From assembly GCF_007748195.1 (NCBI RefSeq), contig NZ_CP037920.1:2481501-2545500 (forward strand): 64,000 nt of DNA, read 5' to 3'. The notes beneath the pieces are model-generated. The model was not told where the DNA came from. It ran no database searches and saw only the letters and a program-made list of their open reading frames with translations. Of this stretch, positions 18,182 to 26,990 are shown piece after piece (position 1 is the first letter of the stretch; the number at the start of each line of letters is the position of its first letter). The translations under genes were made by a program, and so were the position numbers. This DNA comes from Gimesia aquarii (lineage in GTDB: Bacteria; Planctomycetota; Planctomycetia; Planctomycetales; Planctomycetaceae).

Positions 18182-19588
18182 CTACGTGTGATGAACTTGA
18201 CGTTGGTAGAATTTACTAATCACCACATAAAAAGCAGCCGCGATAAACCAGCCCGGTAGACTCACGAAATAAATTTGAACACCGGCAAATTGCACTAGTG
18301 CGACACACATACCCAGTGTGAGAAACCAAGTGAGTCCAGCAGCCCAGTTGAAAGATTTCTTACTCAGCTCAGCATAATTACTTTGTAGTCCTAATTTCTT
18401 TAACAGGTAAAAGTCAACAAAAATCACAGCCCCCATCGGCATTAACAGCATTCCATAAAGTGCCACAAATCCCAGCAGTTTCATGGCAATAGCCGGGAAC
18501 ATTCCTGCGAAGGTAGCCAGCATGCCGGTTGCAATGGTGACTTTGAACCTGGATAAAGCAGGCACAATCGCTTGAAAGGCAAGTCCAGCTCGATAGATTG
18601 TTGGGTTCGCGGTGGTCCAGCCAGCAATAATCACACACAATAAACCCGCTATCCCTGCTGCCTGAAATGCCATCGGCCCGGGTAAGACATCAGTATTTGA
18701 GGGGTGATTGTGAAGTTGTAAGGCATACAACACTGAGGCGGATAACCAAGCCATGAAATGTCCTACGCACATGCCTGAAGCGGTGGCGACTCCATACCAG
18801 GAATGTTTCGCGTAACGGAAAATGGTCAGGTCTGACATACCGATGTGCATAGCCATATTACAGAACCAGGCAAAGAACATGACATGCCAGAACGTAAATT
18901 TTACCTGACCTGGTAGCGGTTTGCCCCCTTCCCAGATATGTGTTTCGCACAAAGTCCACAATGAACCAAGAGAATTGACTTCTGCTCCCGTGACTTCGAT
19001 GAATTGTTTGAGTCCTACCAATCCGAACGCAAGAAAAACCAACACCATCCAAGGTGCCGCGATATTGGCAAATTTTGAAACCGTGTCGTAGCCAAACGCA
19101 GCTACAATCGAGATAAGCATCCCTATTCCGAAAACGGCTAATACCCAACCGATGCTATTAGGATACACATCATTGAGCCCTGGCATCGGAAATTCAACCC
19201 AGACTCCGACTGCAGTTGCCGAAACGGTAATCATCGAACCGGCTAAAAAACAGAACATCACTCCGTTGGCCAAATTATAGAGCGTTACAAGTTTTCGGCC
19301 ACAAATCTTCTCCAACTGATAATACAGAGTGAGCCTGCATTTGACGGCGATGGGAGCGGTCAGAAATAACCAACTTAAAACAGCTAACAGATTGCCGACA
19401 ATCAGTCCCACAACCAAATCAAAGGCACTGACTCCCGCGGCTACAAAAAGCGGGCCGATCATCAACTCTGTTCCAGCACAATGTTCGCCGGCATACATGC
19501 CGAGAAAACTTTTGAAACCGAGCAATGCCGATTCCGGAACCGGTTCTCTTTCGTACTCGTTAGTGTTAGAGTTGTTTTGGTCTGTCAT
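18182..19588 (-). CDS. NCS1-type permease, probable L-rhamnose importer
   Basis: A 468-residue integral membrane protein with about 12 helices and the cytosine/purine permease (NCS1) pattern: an N-terminal GFKSFLGMYAGEHCAGTELMIGP and an AGWTTANPTIYRAG motif in the second half. It lies 31 bp downstream of rhaA on the same strand, so rhamnose import is the likely role although the family was first known for nucleobases and vitamins. No RhaT-type transporter is nearby. The start is supported by context rather than a strong ribosome site. Confidence 0.8.
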   Translation of the reverse strand: MTDQNNSNTNEYEREPVPESALLGFKSFLGMYAGEHCAGTELMIGPLFVAAGVSAFDLVVGLIVGNLLAVLSWLFLTAPIAVKCRLTLYYQLEKICGRKLVTLYNLANGVMFCFLAGSMITVSATAVGVWVEFPMPGLNDVYPNSIGWVLAVFGIGMLISIVAAFGYDTVSKFANIAAPWMVLVFLAFGLVGLKQFIEVTGAEVNSLGSLWTLCETHIWEGGKPLPGQVKFTFWHVMFFAWFCNMAMHIGMSDLTIFRYAKHSWYGVATASGMCVGHFMAWLSASVLYALQLHNHPSNTDVLPGPMAFQAAGIAGLLCVIIAGWTTANPTIYRAGLAFQAIVPALSRFKVTIATGMLATFAGMFPAIAMKLLGFVALYGMLLMPMGAVIFVDFYLLKKLGLQSNYAELSKKSFNWAAGLTWFLTLGMCVALVQFAGVQIYFVSLPGWFIAAAFYVVISKFYQRQVHHT

Positions 19589-19619
19589 TTTTGATTAAGG
19601 TTCAATAAAGCGATGGGGG

Positions 19620-20888
19620 TTAGCGGCGGCTGAGGACATCTTGTTCATAATGTTTGATCTCATTCAGCCATTCCCGCTCGGAAGGAACACCTACTTTCAT
19701 GCAATAGTAGTCCCAAACAGCACCCAGAGGCATCATCTTCAATTGTTCCATCAACGCCAATCGGGATGTGTAATCACCTTCCAGTTCATATTGCCGCAAC
19801 GTTTGAGTCGGTTCCAGAAATGCCATCAGTAAAGCTTTGAGAAGATTGCGAGAACCGATTACCCAGGCTGCAACCCGATTGATACTGGCATCGAAGAAAT
19901 CGAGTCCCAAGTGAACGCGATTCAGATAATTTCCTCGTACCAGTTCGAGGGCTATCGCTTGTAATTCGTCGGTCCACGTCACAACGTGGTCGCTGTCCCA
20001 GCGAACGCCACGACTTACATGTAACAACATTTCATCAACCCATAATAGGACGGAAGAAATCTTGTCAGAAATCGACTCCGTGGGATGAAAATGTCCCGAG
20101 TCCAGGCAGAGTAGTTTCTGATTTTTAATTGCATAACCTAGATAAAATTCATGCGAACCCACGACATAGCTCTCTGAACCAATCCCAAACAACTTACATT
20201 CGACTGCATCTTTATTGAATGTGGTATCGATTGTTTCCGAAAAAATTTCATCAAGAGAATCGAGAAGACGAAGTCGAGGTGCTTTGCGATCGGCGGGAGT
20301 GTCTTTGAAGCCGTCCGGAATCCAGAAGTCAGTCACACAGGGTGTTCCCAGTGACTTTCCCATGTATTCCCCAATTTTTCGGCAGGCGATACCATGGTCA
20401 ATCCAGAATTGTCGTATTCCCTGGTCCGGGTGCGCAAGTGTAAAACCGTCTTTCGCTTTTGCATGCGCAAAATACGTGGGATTGAAGTCCAGACCAAGAT
20501 CAAACGACTTGGCCCAATCAATCCAATTCTGAAAATGTTCCGGTTGGAGGTCATTCCGATCGATTTTTTGGTTGCCGGTCTCAGCATAATTGGCATGTAG
20601 ATTCAGTCGGTGTTGGCCCGGAATCAGGGACATTGCTTTTTCAATATCTTCACGCAGTTCCTCGGGGCAACTAGCTTTTCCTGGATAGGCCCCTGTAATT
20701 GCTAAGCCGCCACTAATGTCTTCGCCGTTGTTTTCAAAGCCGGAGATATCATCTCCCTGCCAGCAATGAAGCGAAAGCGCGATTTGGGAAATCTGATGAA
20801 TGGCTGCTTCCGTATCGACTCCTAATTCCTCATACATCTGTCTTGCGACGGAATAAGCAGCTTCAAGAGTTTCATTTAATTCCAGCAT
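19620..20888 (-). CDS. rhaA: L-rhamnose isomerase
   Basis: A 422-residue cytosolic enzyme that converts L-rhamnose to L-rhamnulose, the first catabolic step. It is close in length to the E. coli enzyme and contains its diagnostic segments: [61 protein letters not shown] and [10 protein letters not shown], which carry the metal ligands. First gene of an apparent operon with the permease and a small membrane protein. Rhamnulose kinase and aldolase genes are not in this window, so they must be elsewhere. Confidence 0.97.
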   Translation of the reverse strand: MLELNETLEAAYSVARQMYEELGVDTEAAIHQISQIALSLHCWQGDDISGFENNGEDISGGLAITGAYPGKASCPEELREDIEKAMSLIPGQHRLNLHANYAETGNQKIDRNDLQPEHFQNWIDWAKSFDLGLDFNPTYFAHAKAKDGFTLAHPDQGIRQFWIDHGIACRKIGEYMGKSLGTPCVTDFWIPDGFKDTPADRKAPRLRLLDSLDEIFSETIDTTFNKDAVECKLFGIGSESYVVGSHEFYLGYAIKNQKLLCLDSGHFHPTESISDKISSVLLWVDEMLLHVSRGVRWDSDHVVTWTDELQAIALELVRGNYLNRVHLGLDFFDASINRVAAWVIGSRNLLKALLMAFLEPTQTLRQYELEGDYTSRLALMEQLKMMPLGAVWDYYCMKVGVPSEREWLNEIKHYEQDVLSRR

Positions 20889-21186
20889 GCAAGCACATTC
20901 CTACCTGTTTGACTCTTACAATGAAATATGTTTAATAGTTGTTTAGATCTTGTCTTGTTAGCTGTGTTTTTCATCAAGAACTTATCAAAAGATATCTTAG
21001 GACTTTATGTGTTACCTTCATTATTCTGCCGAAATATAGCATAATATTGCCAGGCGTTTTTGAGGCGTAAAGTCTTGATATGGCAGTGTTTTAGAACAAA
21101 ACTAATGCTCATAAATGATGATATGTTGTCCTGGGAAATGCGGATTTAAACCCTCAGTTCCACATCATGTAGCTAATTAGATTAAC
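20889..21186 (-). promoter_or_regulatory. rhaA promoter region
   Basis: This 298-bp gap holds the paired TGCC repeats at 21024-21052 and an inverted TGGCA at 21081-21085. An AGGA ribosome site lies upstream of the rhaA start. No gene or terminator for the upstream dipeptidase gene is evident. Confidence 0.5.
21024..21052 (+). promoter_or_regulatory. Candidate AraC-type operator before rhaA
   Basis: TGCCG (21027-21031) and TGCCA (21048-21052) lie 21 bp apart, each preceded by an AT-rich stretch (TTATTC, TAATAT). The layout mirrors that at 16811-16839 near the regulator gene. Confidence 0.48.
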
Positions 21187-22515
21187 TTACTTTCTGAGTT
21201 TTGGTAGAGTTTTTTTTGTTTTTTCAGAGTCGCTCTCAGTATTTTCTGATTCATTTTCACTCTTTTGTAAGTGCTTAGCGACACGTTCTGCTTCTCGTAA
21301 CACACGCATCAGGTTTTCACCCATGATTTGTTTGATTTGCTGATCGGAATAACCGCGATCCAGGAGCGCTTGCGTTATCAACGGATAGGTTGCCACATCT
21401 TCCAGTTGAATTGGCAGCGATGAAACGCCGTCAAAATCGGAACCAATTCCGACATGCTCCACGCCGGCAACTTTTACAATGTGGTCGATATGATCCACGA
21501 CATCATGAATTGTGCCTGGCTTCATTTTTTGTTTACTCTTCCATTGATTGTATTCGCGCCTGAATTCTGTTTCCTTCGAGAATTTCTGTTTGAGTTCGCG
21601 CCGTTTCTGGAACATGTCAGTCATTTGTTTGGCGGATTCGGGCACCACAAAACCAGAGAAGTAATTGACCATCACAATGCCGCCGTTCTTTTTCACTTTC
21701 ACCAAGATTTCATCGGGGACATTCCGCACATGATCGGCGATGGCACGTGCCGACGAATGCGAGGCGATAATGGGCGCTTGACTCACACGCAACACGTCGT
21801 CCATCGTTTCTTGCGACACATGTGAAATATCGACCAGCATTCCGAGACGGTTCATACTCAACACCACTTCCTCACCGAAGGGTGATAATCCCTGACTTTT
21901 TGCCTCGTCTGTGGCCGAGTCTGCCCAGTCGAGTGAATCGGAGTGAGTTAGTGTCATATAACGCACGCCCAAACCATAAAAGATACGCAGGAGTGACAGT
22001 GAATTTTCAATCGAATGTCCACCCTCAACACCAATCATTGAGGCGATTTTGCCCGATTTGTGAATTCGTTCGATATCATCTGCCGTGGCAGCCATTTCAA
22101 AGGTTTCTGGATAGCGCTTGATCATACGGTGAATCAGATCAATTTGTTCCAGAGTATCATGCGCGGCACGCCGTTCTTTGCGTGTTTCCGAGGGAACGTA
22201 AGCAGACCAGAATTGCGCACCAACATTGCCTTGTCGCAAGCGGGGGATGTCGGTATGGAACTGAGGTTGAGGGGAGGAAATATCAGCCTGCTTGAATGAT
22301 GAGGCGGCTTTTTGTCGCATCGTCCAGGGGAGATCATTGTGCCCGTCAATGACAAGACATTGTTGATGGAGTTTACGGGCACGCTCTGTTAAAACAACCG
22401 GTTTACGAACAGGTTGTTCCGCCTGCATGGAAGCAGGGGGAAGTAGCATTGATAGAAAAAGTATAGAGGATAATTCTCTTAAAAAGTGATGTCCCGGAAA
22501 GAAATGGATTTTCAT
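21187..22515 (-). CDS. Membrane dipeptidase family (M19) protein, exported
   Basis: A 442-residue zinc peptidase-like protein. The start at 22515 gives a signal peptide (SSILFLSMLLPPASMQA) and has AAGAGA upstream. Metal ligands are visible: the HxD motif in DGHNDLPW, Glu in GVEGGHSIE, His in THSDSLDWADS, His in DISHVS and Asp in GIGSDFDGV. The family hydrolyses dipeptides, often with D-residues, in the envelope. The C-terminal tail (KSENESENTESDSEK) is acidic and low in complexity. No link to rhamnose is evident. Confidence 0.9.
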   Translation of the reverse strand: MKIHFFPGHHFLRELSSILFLSMLLPPASMQAEQPVRKPVVLTERARKLHQQCLVIDGHNDLPWTMRQKAASSFKQADISSPQPQFHTDIPRLRQGNVGAQFWSAYVPSETRKERRAAHDTLEQIDLIHRMIKRYPETFEMAATADDIERIHKSGKIASMIGVEGGHSIENSLSLLRIFYGLGVRYMTLTHSDSLDWADSATDEAKSQGLSPFGEEVVLSMNRLGMLVDISHVSQETMDDVLRVSQAPIIASHSSARAIADHVRNVPDEILVKVKKNGGIVMVNYFSGFVVPESAKQMTDMFQKRRELKQKFSKETEFRREYNQWKSKQKMKPGTIHDVVDHIDHIVKVAGVEHVGIGSDFDGVSSLPIQLEDVATYPLITQALLDRGYSDQQIKQIMGENLMRVLREAERVAKHLQKSENESENTESDSEKTKKTLPKLRK

Positions 22516-22756
22516 AACGTCTCTTATCTTTGGTAGAAATGGGTATGGTGACTTCCTTAAAGGTATCACCGGGTGGTATCATTTAAAAGTAACACTCAAT
22601 GTCTCTCTTGATTCACATGGTATGTGAATTCAATCTAAAAGTAGTATTGATATGTCATTACGATCTGGTTAGTTTGAGCAGACAAACGATTGCATTATCA
22701 CCAAATTATTATAACCCCATCTTTGGCAGATATGGTTGACCTAAGGAAAAAGAACG

Positions 22757-23008
22757 ATGAGCGAAGACCTGGAAACAGTGTATTATACACCAAATGTTTT
22801 GGAAGCAGAATTTCTGAAAATGACGCTTGAGGGAGAGGGGATTCGCTGCTTGCTTGAAAATGAAAATCAGGCAGGCCTCGCAGGCGTGTTGGAAATCAAG
22901 CTGGATGTCGCATCAGCGGATGCAGACCGCGCAAAGGAAATTATTGAAGAAGTTCGTCACACGATTCAGCATGAAGGATCAGAAGACGATTCAGACGAGG
23001 AAGAATAA
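22757..23008 (+). CDS. DUF2007 family protein
   Basis: An 83-residue soluble protein matching the DUF2007 (putative signal-transducing) pattern: VYYTPNVLEAEFLKMTLEGEGIRCLLENE, then the ADRAKEIIEE helix. Small ferredoxin-like fold with an acidic tail. AAGGAA lies upstream of the ATG. Function is unknown across the family. Its stop is 12 bp from the convergent methyltransferase stop. Confidence 0.82.
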   Translation: MSEDLETVYYTPNVLEAEFLKMTLEGEGIRCLLENENQAGLAGVLEIKLDVASADADRAKEIIEEVRHTIQHEGSEDDSDEEE

Positions 23009-23020
23009 TCATTGTCTGAG

Positions 23021-23590
23021 CTAGAGGCTGATTTTCTTCACGATAAACAGCCGAGGTGCCTCTGTGGACTCCGATTGTGCGAAAAGCACTTTGACAATGT
23101 ACTGAGTAGTTTCAAGCTGGCTCAATAACACAGAAACCGCTTCTGTTTCTGTAGCGCCTCCCGGGTGACCGGGGTAAGCTAAGACGGTTAAAATTCCACC
23201 AGAGCGTAATAAACACAGAGCGGCTTCGATTCCGGCGATTGTCGATTGCTCTTGCGTGATCATGGTATGATCGCCTCCTGGTAGGTAACCGAGGTTAAAC
23301 ATTATCGCACCGATTCGCTGATGACATTCAGCGGGAATCAGTTCGTTCAGTCGGCTGTGATCACTGTGTACCAGTTTAAAATTGGAGAAGTCGGATTGCT
23401 GAAGTCGATCTGCTGTATGATCGAGAGCCGCCTGTTGAATATCGAATGCATAAACGCTCCCGGTAGATCCCACAGTCTTACAAAGAAAGTGACTGTCATG
23501 TCCGTTTCCTGCAGTCGCATCGATGGCGGTTTCACCTGATTGTAAAATAGTTGAAATCAAATCCTGGGCTTGTGTGGTCAAAAGTGTCAT
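23021..23590 (-). CDS. mnmM: MnmM/YtqB-type SAM methyltransferase, likely tRNA wobble uridine
   Basis: A 189-residue Rossmann methyltransferase of the small rRNA_methylase/YtqB family. SAM-binding motif I is AIDATAGNGHDSHFL, followed by VYAFDIQQ, then the family's MFNLGYLPGGDH motif and AYPGHPGG. Bacillus YtqB has been reported, as I recall, to methylate nm5s2U34 of tRNA (renamed MnmM). The start overlaps the stop of the upstream FAD oxidoreductase by 4 bp (ATGA), so the two are translationally coupled. That pairing supports a tRNA role. The gene symbol is an inference. Confidence 0.8.
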   Translation of the reverse strand: MTLLTTQAQDLISTILQSGETAIDATAGNGHDSHFLCKTVGSTGSVYAFDIQQAALDHTADRLQQSDFSNFKLVHSDHSRLNELIPAECHQRIGAIMFNLGYLPGGDHTMITQEQSTIAGIEAALCLLRSGGILTVLAYPGHPGGATETEAVSVLLSQLETTQYIVKVLFAQSESTEAPRLFIVKKISL

Positions 23591-24660
23591 GAGCGCGCTT
23601 CAATTTTATGTTGAAAGTCTAGTTGTTTTTCCAGAGGTATCTTCCCCTCCAGAACATTTACAAAATGATCGGCCATCCAGGGAGATTGTAAACTCCCTTT
23701 TGAGGCAAATCCGTTAAAAAATCCTATGTGAGGCTGCACTGGGTGTAGTCCCATCACAGGTAATCGACCGTGAATGATCGGTCTGACTGCAGCACGATGG
23801 TCAATGACTTCTATTGGCAATTTCAGAAATTCAGACAATCGCGAACAGATTTCAGCGCGACCGGAATTTGTAGGTATGCAATTAAGATGTTCGCGATCGT
23901 AGGTCGAACCAGCTCGATAGAGGTCCTCTTTCCAGTGTGCTAACCAGATGCCCCGATGCACGACGCGACGTTCGGTCAGCCCCGGGATTTTTAAGGTAAG
24001 AATTTCGCCTTTGGCACCTTCAAAAGGAACTGATTTGAACCAGGGATTCTGTTGGCTGTGGATTCCTTCACAAAAAATGACTTTCCTGGCTGTCACGTTC
24101 CATTGAGGCAACGAGATTCTGTTTGAAGCAAAATCCAGATCTTGGAGGGGATCAATATCGGCCTCCAGAAAACGGTCCTGCTGTGTGAAGAAAAGACGGG
24201 ATACGTTGAGATAGGTGGGAACATCAAGCTGTCCTCCCTGACGCATCTCAAAGCCTCCCCTGGAAATTTCGAACATTGATTCCGTTGCCAGTGGTTCAGG
24301 TATCGAAACCAGGTGGGGGAAGTGAGTTTCTGACCGCTGTCGATATTGTTCCTGTTCTTGTTCTGAAGCAAACAGACGCAGCATTGGTTTTAATTCAAAA
24401 AATGAAGAGTCCGTTTTTTGTTCAACGCTGCGATAAAACTCGGTTGCGAAGGGAAGAAACTCATCCAGTCGCCAGGTAACGACCAACCGTAGTCCTGTGA
24501 TAGGAGTGATCAGACCTGCTGCAATGTGAGAGGAAGTCGTCTGCTCACAACGATCCACGATGAGTACGTCGTATCCTCGTGCTGTCAGAGTCCAAGCCAA
24601 TGCCGTACCTGCAAGACCTTGTCCCACGATGATGTAATCAACTTGTTTTTCTGCAGACAT
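23587..24660 (-). CDS. FAD-dependent oxidoreductase resembling the MnmC oxidase domain
   Basis: A 357-residue DAO-family flavoprotein. The dinucleotide motif is YIIVGQGLAGTALAW near the N-terminus, with IAAGLITPITGLRL and a C-terminal FAD contact FFNGFASKGSLQSPW. The R-x-AVRPIIHGRLPVMG segment resembles the C-terminal FAD domain of MnmC, which converts cmnm5U34 to nm5U34 in tRNA. It is fused by a 4-bp overlap to an MnmM-type methyltransferase gene. A glycine-oxidase-like role is the alternative; the neighbour makes the tRNA role more likely. Confidence 0.72.
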   Translation of the reverse strand: MSAEKQVDYIIVGQGLAGTALAWTLTARGYDVLIVDRCEQTTSSHIAAGLITPITGLRLVVTWRLDEFLPFATEFYRSVEQKTDSSFFELKPMLRLFASEQEQEQYRQRSETHFPHLVSIPEPLATESMFEISRGGFEMRQGGQLDVPTYLNVSRLFFTQQDRFLEADIDPLQDLDFASNRISLPQWNVTARKVIFCEGIHSQQNPWFKSVPFEGAKGEILTLKIPGLTERRVVHRGIWLAHWKEDLYRAGSTYDREHLNCIPTNSGRAEICSRLSEFLKLPIEVIDHRAAVRPIIHGRLPVMGLHPVQPHIGFFNGFASKGSLQSPWMADHFVNVLEGKIPLEKQLDFQHKIEARS

Positions 24661-25307
24661 GTTTTTGGCGTTCTATGTTAATTGGCCAGGTTTTCGTGAG
24701 CGACAACCAGATTTAAGCCTCGTCAAATTCAAAAACGATGGTTGGATGGGATCTATAATCAGGAAGAATTCCATTTCATCTGAATTCTCAATGTCACGGT
24801 AGTGTTGATGTTGTGTATTGATCAGTTGAATCTGGAGTCACTGCTGAGTTTGTGGTTACTCCCCATTCTCAGTTGATATGTGAATTACCAATCAAATTTT
24901 TTTTAATATTATTAAGTTAAGGTTGGTTTGAATTTCATCTAAATTTATTTGACATTTTATATAAGTGTTTATAAATTAGTAATTAATCATACGTGCATTA
25001 ATGAACTCAAAATCATTAATAACAACTCTCAAATAGTAGATATAGATATTTACTTTGTATGGCGTATTGCTTACATATTTAGTTGTCATGTAAATGATTT
25101 TTAGCATTTCGTAAGTATGAGTGTTTTCACTTCCATTGGTTTTTCTAATTAAGCTCTATTCGACATTTTATTCGAATTAAGAAATTTCAGTTTCTTTAGT
25201 AATCGTTTCAACCAAAGACTTTTACGGGCCTCATAATATTTTTTGTAGTTCAAGGCAGAAATATTTTTGTACTCAATGTTCTTATTTTTTTATGAAGGAG
25301 AAGTGAC
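24661..25307 (+). promoter_or_regulatory. AT-rich promoter region of DUF1559 copy 2
   Basis: This 647-bp gap is strongly AT-rich from about 24890 to 25290. A textbook-spaced promoter candidate is TTGACA (24949-24954), 17 bp, then TAAATT (24972-24977), though it would give a leader of about 320 nt. No gene seen, and no similarity to the region upstream of copy 1. Confidence 0.4.
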
Positions 25308-26324
25308 ATGGATCTGAAACGTTCGCAGAAGCGTGGCTTTACGCTAATCGAATTGCTGGTGGTGATTGCGATCATTGCGATTTTAATTGCCTTGCTTTTA
25401 CCAGCAGTCCAACAAGCGCGCGAAGCCGCTCGTCGTAGTACCTGCAAAAACAATATGAAACAAATTGGCCTCGCACTTCATAATTATCATGAAACACATA
25501 ATATGTTTCCCAATGATGTTTGGACGAACGATCCTGGTGGATCTAATCCTGGCGCTCGAAACTACACTTGGGTCACTTTGCTACTTCCGTTTTTAGAACA
25601 GGCACCGCTTTATAATCAAATTAATTTTTCAGTCCCCATGTTAGGACAGACTGACTCGACTGGTGCAACAATCCAGTCTACGAAACTTCCAGTATTGCAT
25701 TGTCCTTCAGACCAGGATCATGACCCTAGTGCGCGCGATGGTTTTGCTACAACGAACTATGCCGGATCACAGGGTTTTGATTGGTGGCAACGTCCTAATC
25801 AAGTTCACACTGGTGTCTTCACACTCAAATCCAAAGTACGCATTCGTGACATTACCGATGGAACAACAACAACCATTGCTGTTGGGGAAGTTGCTCAAAA
25901 TGGTCATGCTTCTGGCGGACGTACTTGTGGAGCAGGCCGACTTCGTGATGGTGGTGGAGAAGCTGTATACCGCATGGCGTTTGTTGCATCGACTCATATC
26001 GTTGTGATGAATAACCCTGCTAATAATCTGTTGCTGCCAGATGGAACAACAACGGGTGAGGATGGTACCTTTTATAAAACGGGACCTTATGCATGGGGTC
26101 CTCTTTATATTGCAGCTCACTGTATTAACTCTGAATGGCCCGGTCCCGGTTCTGTGCATCAGGGTGGTGCTCACTTCTTAATGTGTGACGGTTCGGTCCG
26201 CTTTATTAGTGAGAACCTGGACTATCATGGTGACCATAATCAATCTGCAGGTGCTCCCAGCCTCTGGATGTCGCTTAACACCATCGCCGGTGGTCGATTC
26301 GACAGCATCGTGGGTGATTTCTAA
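25308..26324 (+). CDS. DUF1559 prepilin-like protein, copy 2
   Basis: A 338-residue prepilin-like protein with leader, [20 protein letters not shown] and [17 protein letters not shown] as in copy 1; GAAGGAGAAG precedes the ATG. Against copy 1 it is almost identical along most of its length at both protein and DNA level. The exceptions are residues 1-9 and a patch near 227-260, where [20 protein letters not shown] replaces copy 1's [20 protein letters not shown]. This is the plus-strand half of a large inverted duplication. Confidence 0.92.
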   Translation: MDLKRSQKRGFTLIELLVVIAIIAILIALLLPAVQQAREAARRSTCKNNMKQIGLALHNYHETHNMFPNDVWTNDPGGSNPGARNYTWVTLLLPFLEQAPLYNQINFSVPMLGQTDSTGATIQSTKLPVLHCPSDQDHDPSARDGFATTNYAGSQGFDWWQRPNQVHTGVFTLKSKVRIRDITDGTTTTIAVGEVAQNGHASGGRTCGAGRLRDGGGEAVYRMAFVASTHIVVMNNPANNLLLPDGTTTGEDGTFYKTGPYAWGPLYIAAHCINSEWPGPGSVHQGGAHFLMCDGSVRFISENLDYHGDHNQSAGAPSLWMSLNTIAGGRFDSIVGDF

Positions 26325-26339
26325 ACTAATCGATAATGA

Positions 26340-26366
26340 CTCCTCTCCTTTCTTAAAGGGGAGGAG
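26340..26366 (+). terminator. Hairpin between DUF1559 copy 2 and its lipoprotein gene
   Basis: CTCCTCTCCTTT and AAAGGGGAGGAG with a 3-nt loop, then TATTTTCTTTTT. Equivalent to the hairpin at 15587-15613; likely an intercistronic partial terminator or stability element. Confidence 0.7.
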
Positions 26367-26426
26367 TATTTTCTTTTTAGTCTCAACGTTTCAGTTTAAG
26401 TGCTCTTTATCGAATAAGGTTAGTAG

Positions 26427-26882
26427 ATGATCCGCTCAGTTAATATCCTTTTATTATTGTTTGCGATTACCATTTCAGGGTGTGGTGGTGATGATGCTGC
26501 TGGTAGTAAAAGAACAGTCAAAACAGTTCCTGCTTCAGGTACGCTTACACTGGATGACAAGCCATTTGGCCCGATCCACATTGATTTGTTACCGATCGAG
26601 AAAAAAGGGGACAATGTGCGGACAGCCAAGGCTGATGTGAATGCTGATGGTACGTTCGTTTTAGGAACTTATGAGGAAGCCGATGGTGCTGCCCCTGGTA
26701 ACTACCGAGTCGTACTTGGAAATATGGGAGAGAATCTGATGGAACCACCACCTGCCGTTCAGGATACCCAGGTATTAGTTCCAGAAGGTGGTGGAGACTC
26801 GATCAAGATTATTCTGAAATCAGCCGGAAAGGATGCAGGTGCAGGAAGTCTATTGAATCCGACGATTAAAAAAGCAAAGTAA
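26427..26882 (+). CDS. Small planctomycete lipoprotein, copy 2 (DUF1559 partner)
   Basis: A 151-residue lipoprotein with lipobox ISGC and the same beta-rich domain as copy 1. Amino-acid differences are limited to the signal peptide (VNILLLLFA against ANFLLIVFM), one residue in the EEADGA segment and one Val/Ile exchange near the end. DNA identity is in blocks, broken by a patch of many synonymous changes around 26639-26711. A strong terminator follows only this copy. Confidence 0.85.
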   Translation: MIRSVNILLLLFAITISGCGGDDAAGSKRTVKTVPASGTLTLDDKPFGPIHIDLLPIEKKGDNVRTAKADVNADGTFVLGTYEEADGAAPGNYRVVLGNMGENLMEPPPAVQDTQVLVPEGGGDSIKIILKSAGKDAGAGSLLNPTIKKAK

Positions 26883-26904
26883 AAATATATTGAAGAATCT
26901 AGTA

Positions 26905-26937
26905 CTGTAGCCAGGTTTTTACTGGCTACAGTTTTTT
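26905..26937 (+). terminator. Rho-independent terminator
   Basis: CTGTAGCCAG and CTGGCTACAG form a perfect 10-bp stem with a 7-nt loop, followed by six T. Ends the copy 2 DUF1559-lipoprotein unit. Confidence 0.92.
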
Positions 26938-26990
26938 ATGCGTATTAAGGTTCGTGGTAGAACGATCACAACCATCTATGAATCATATTT

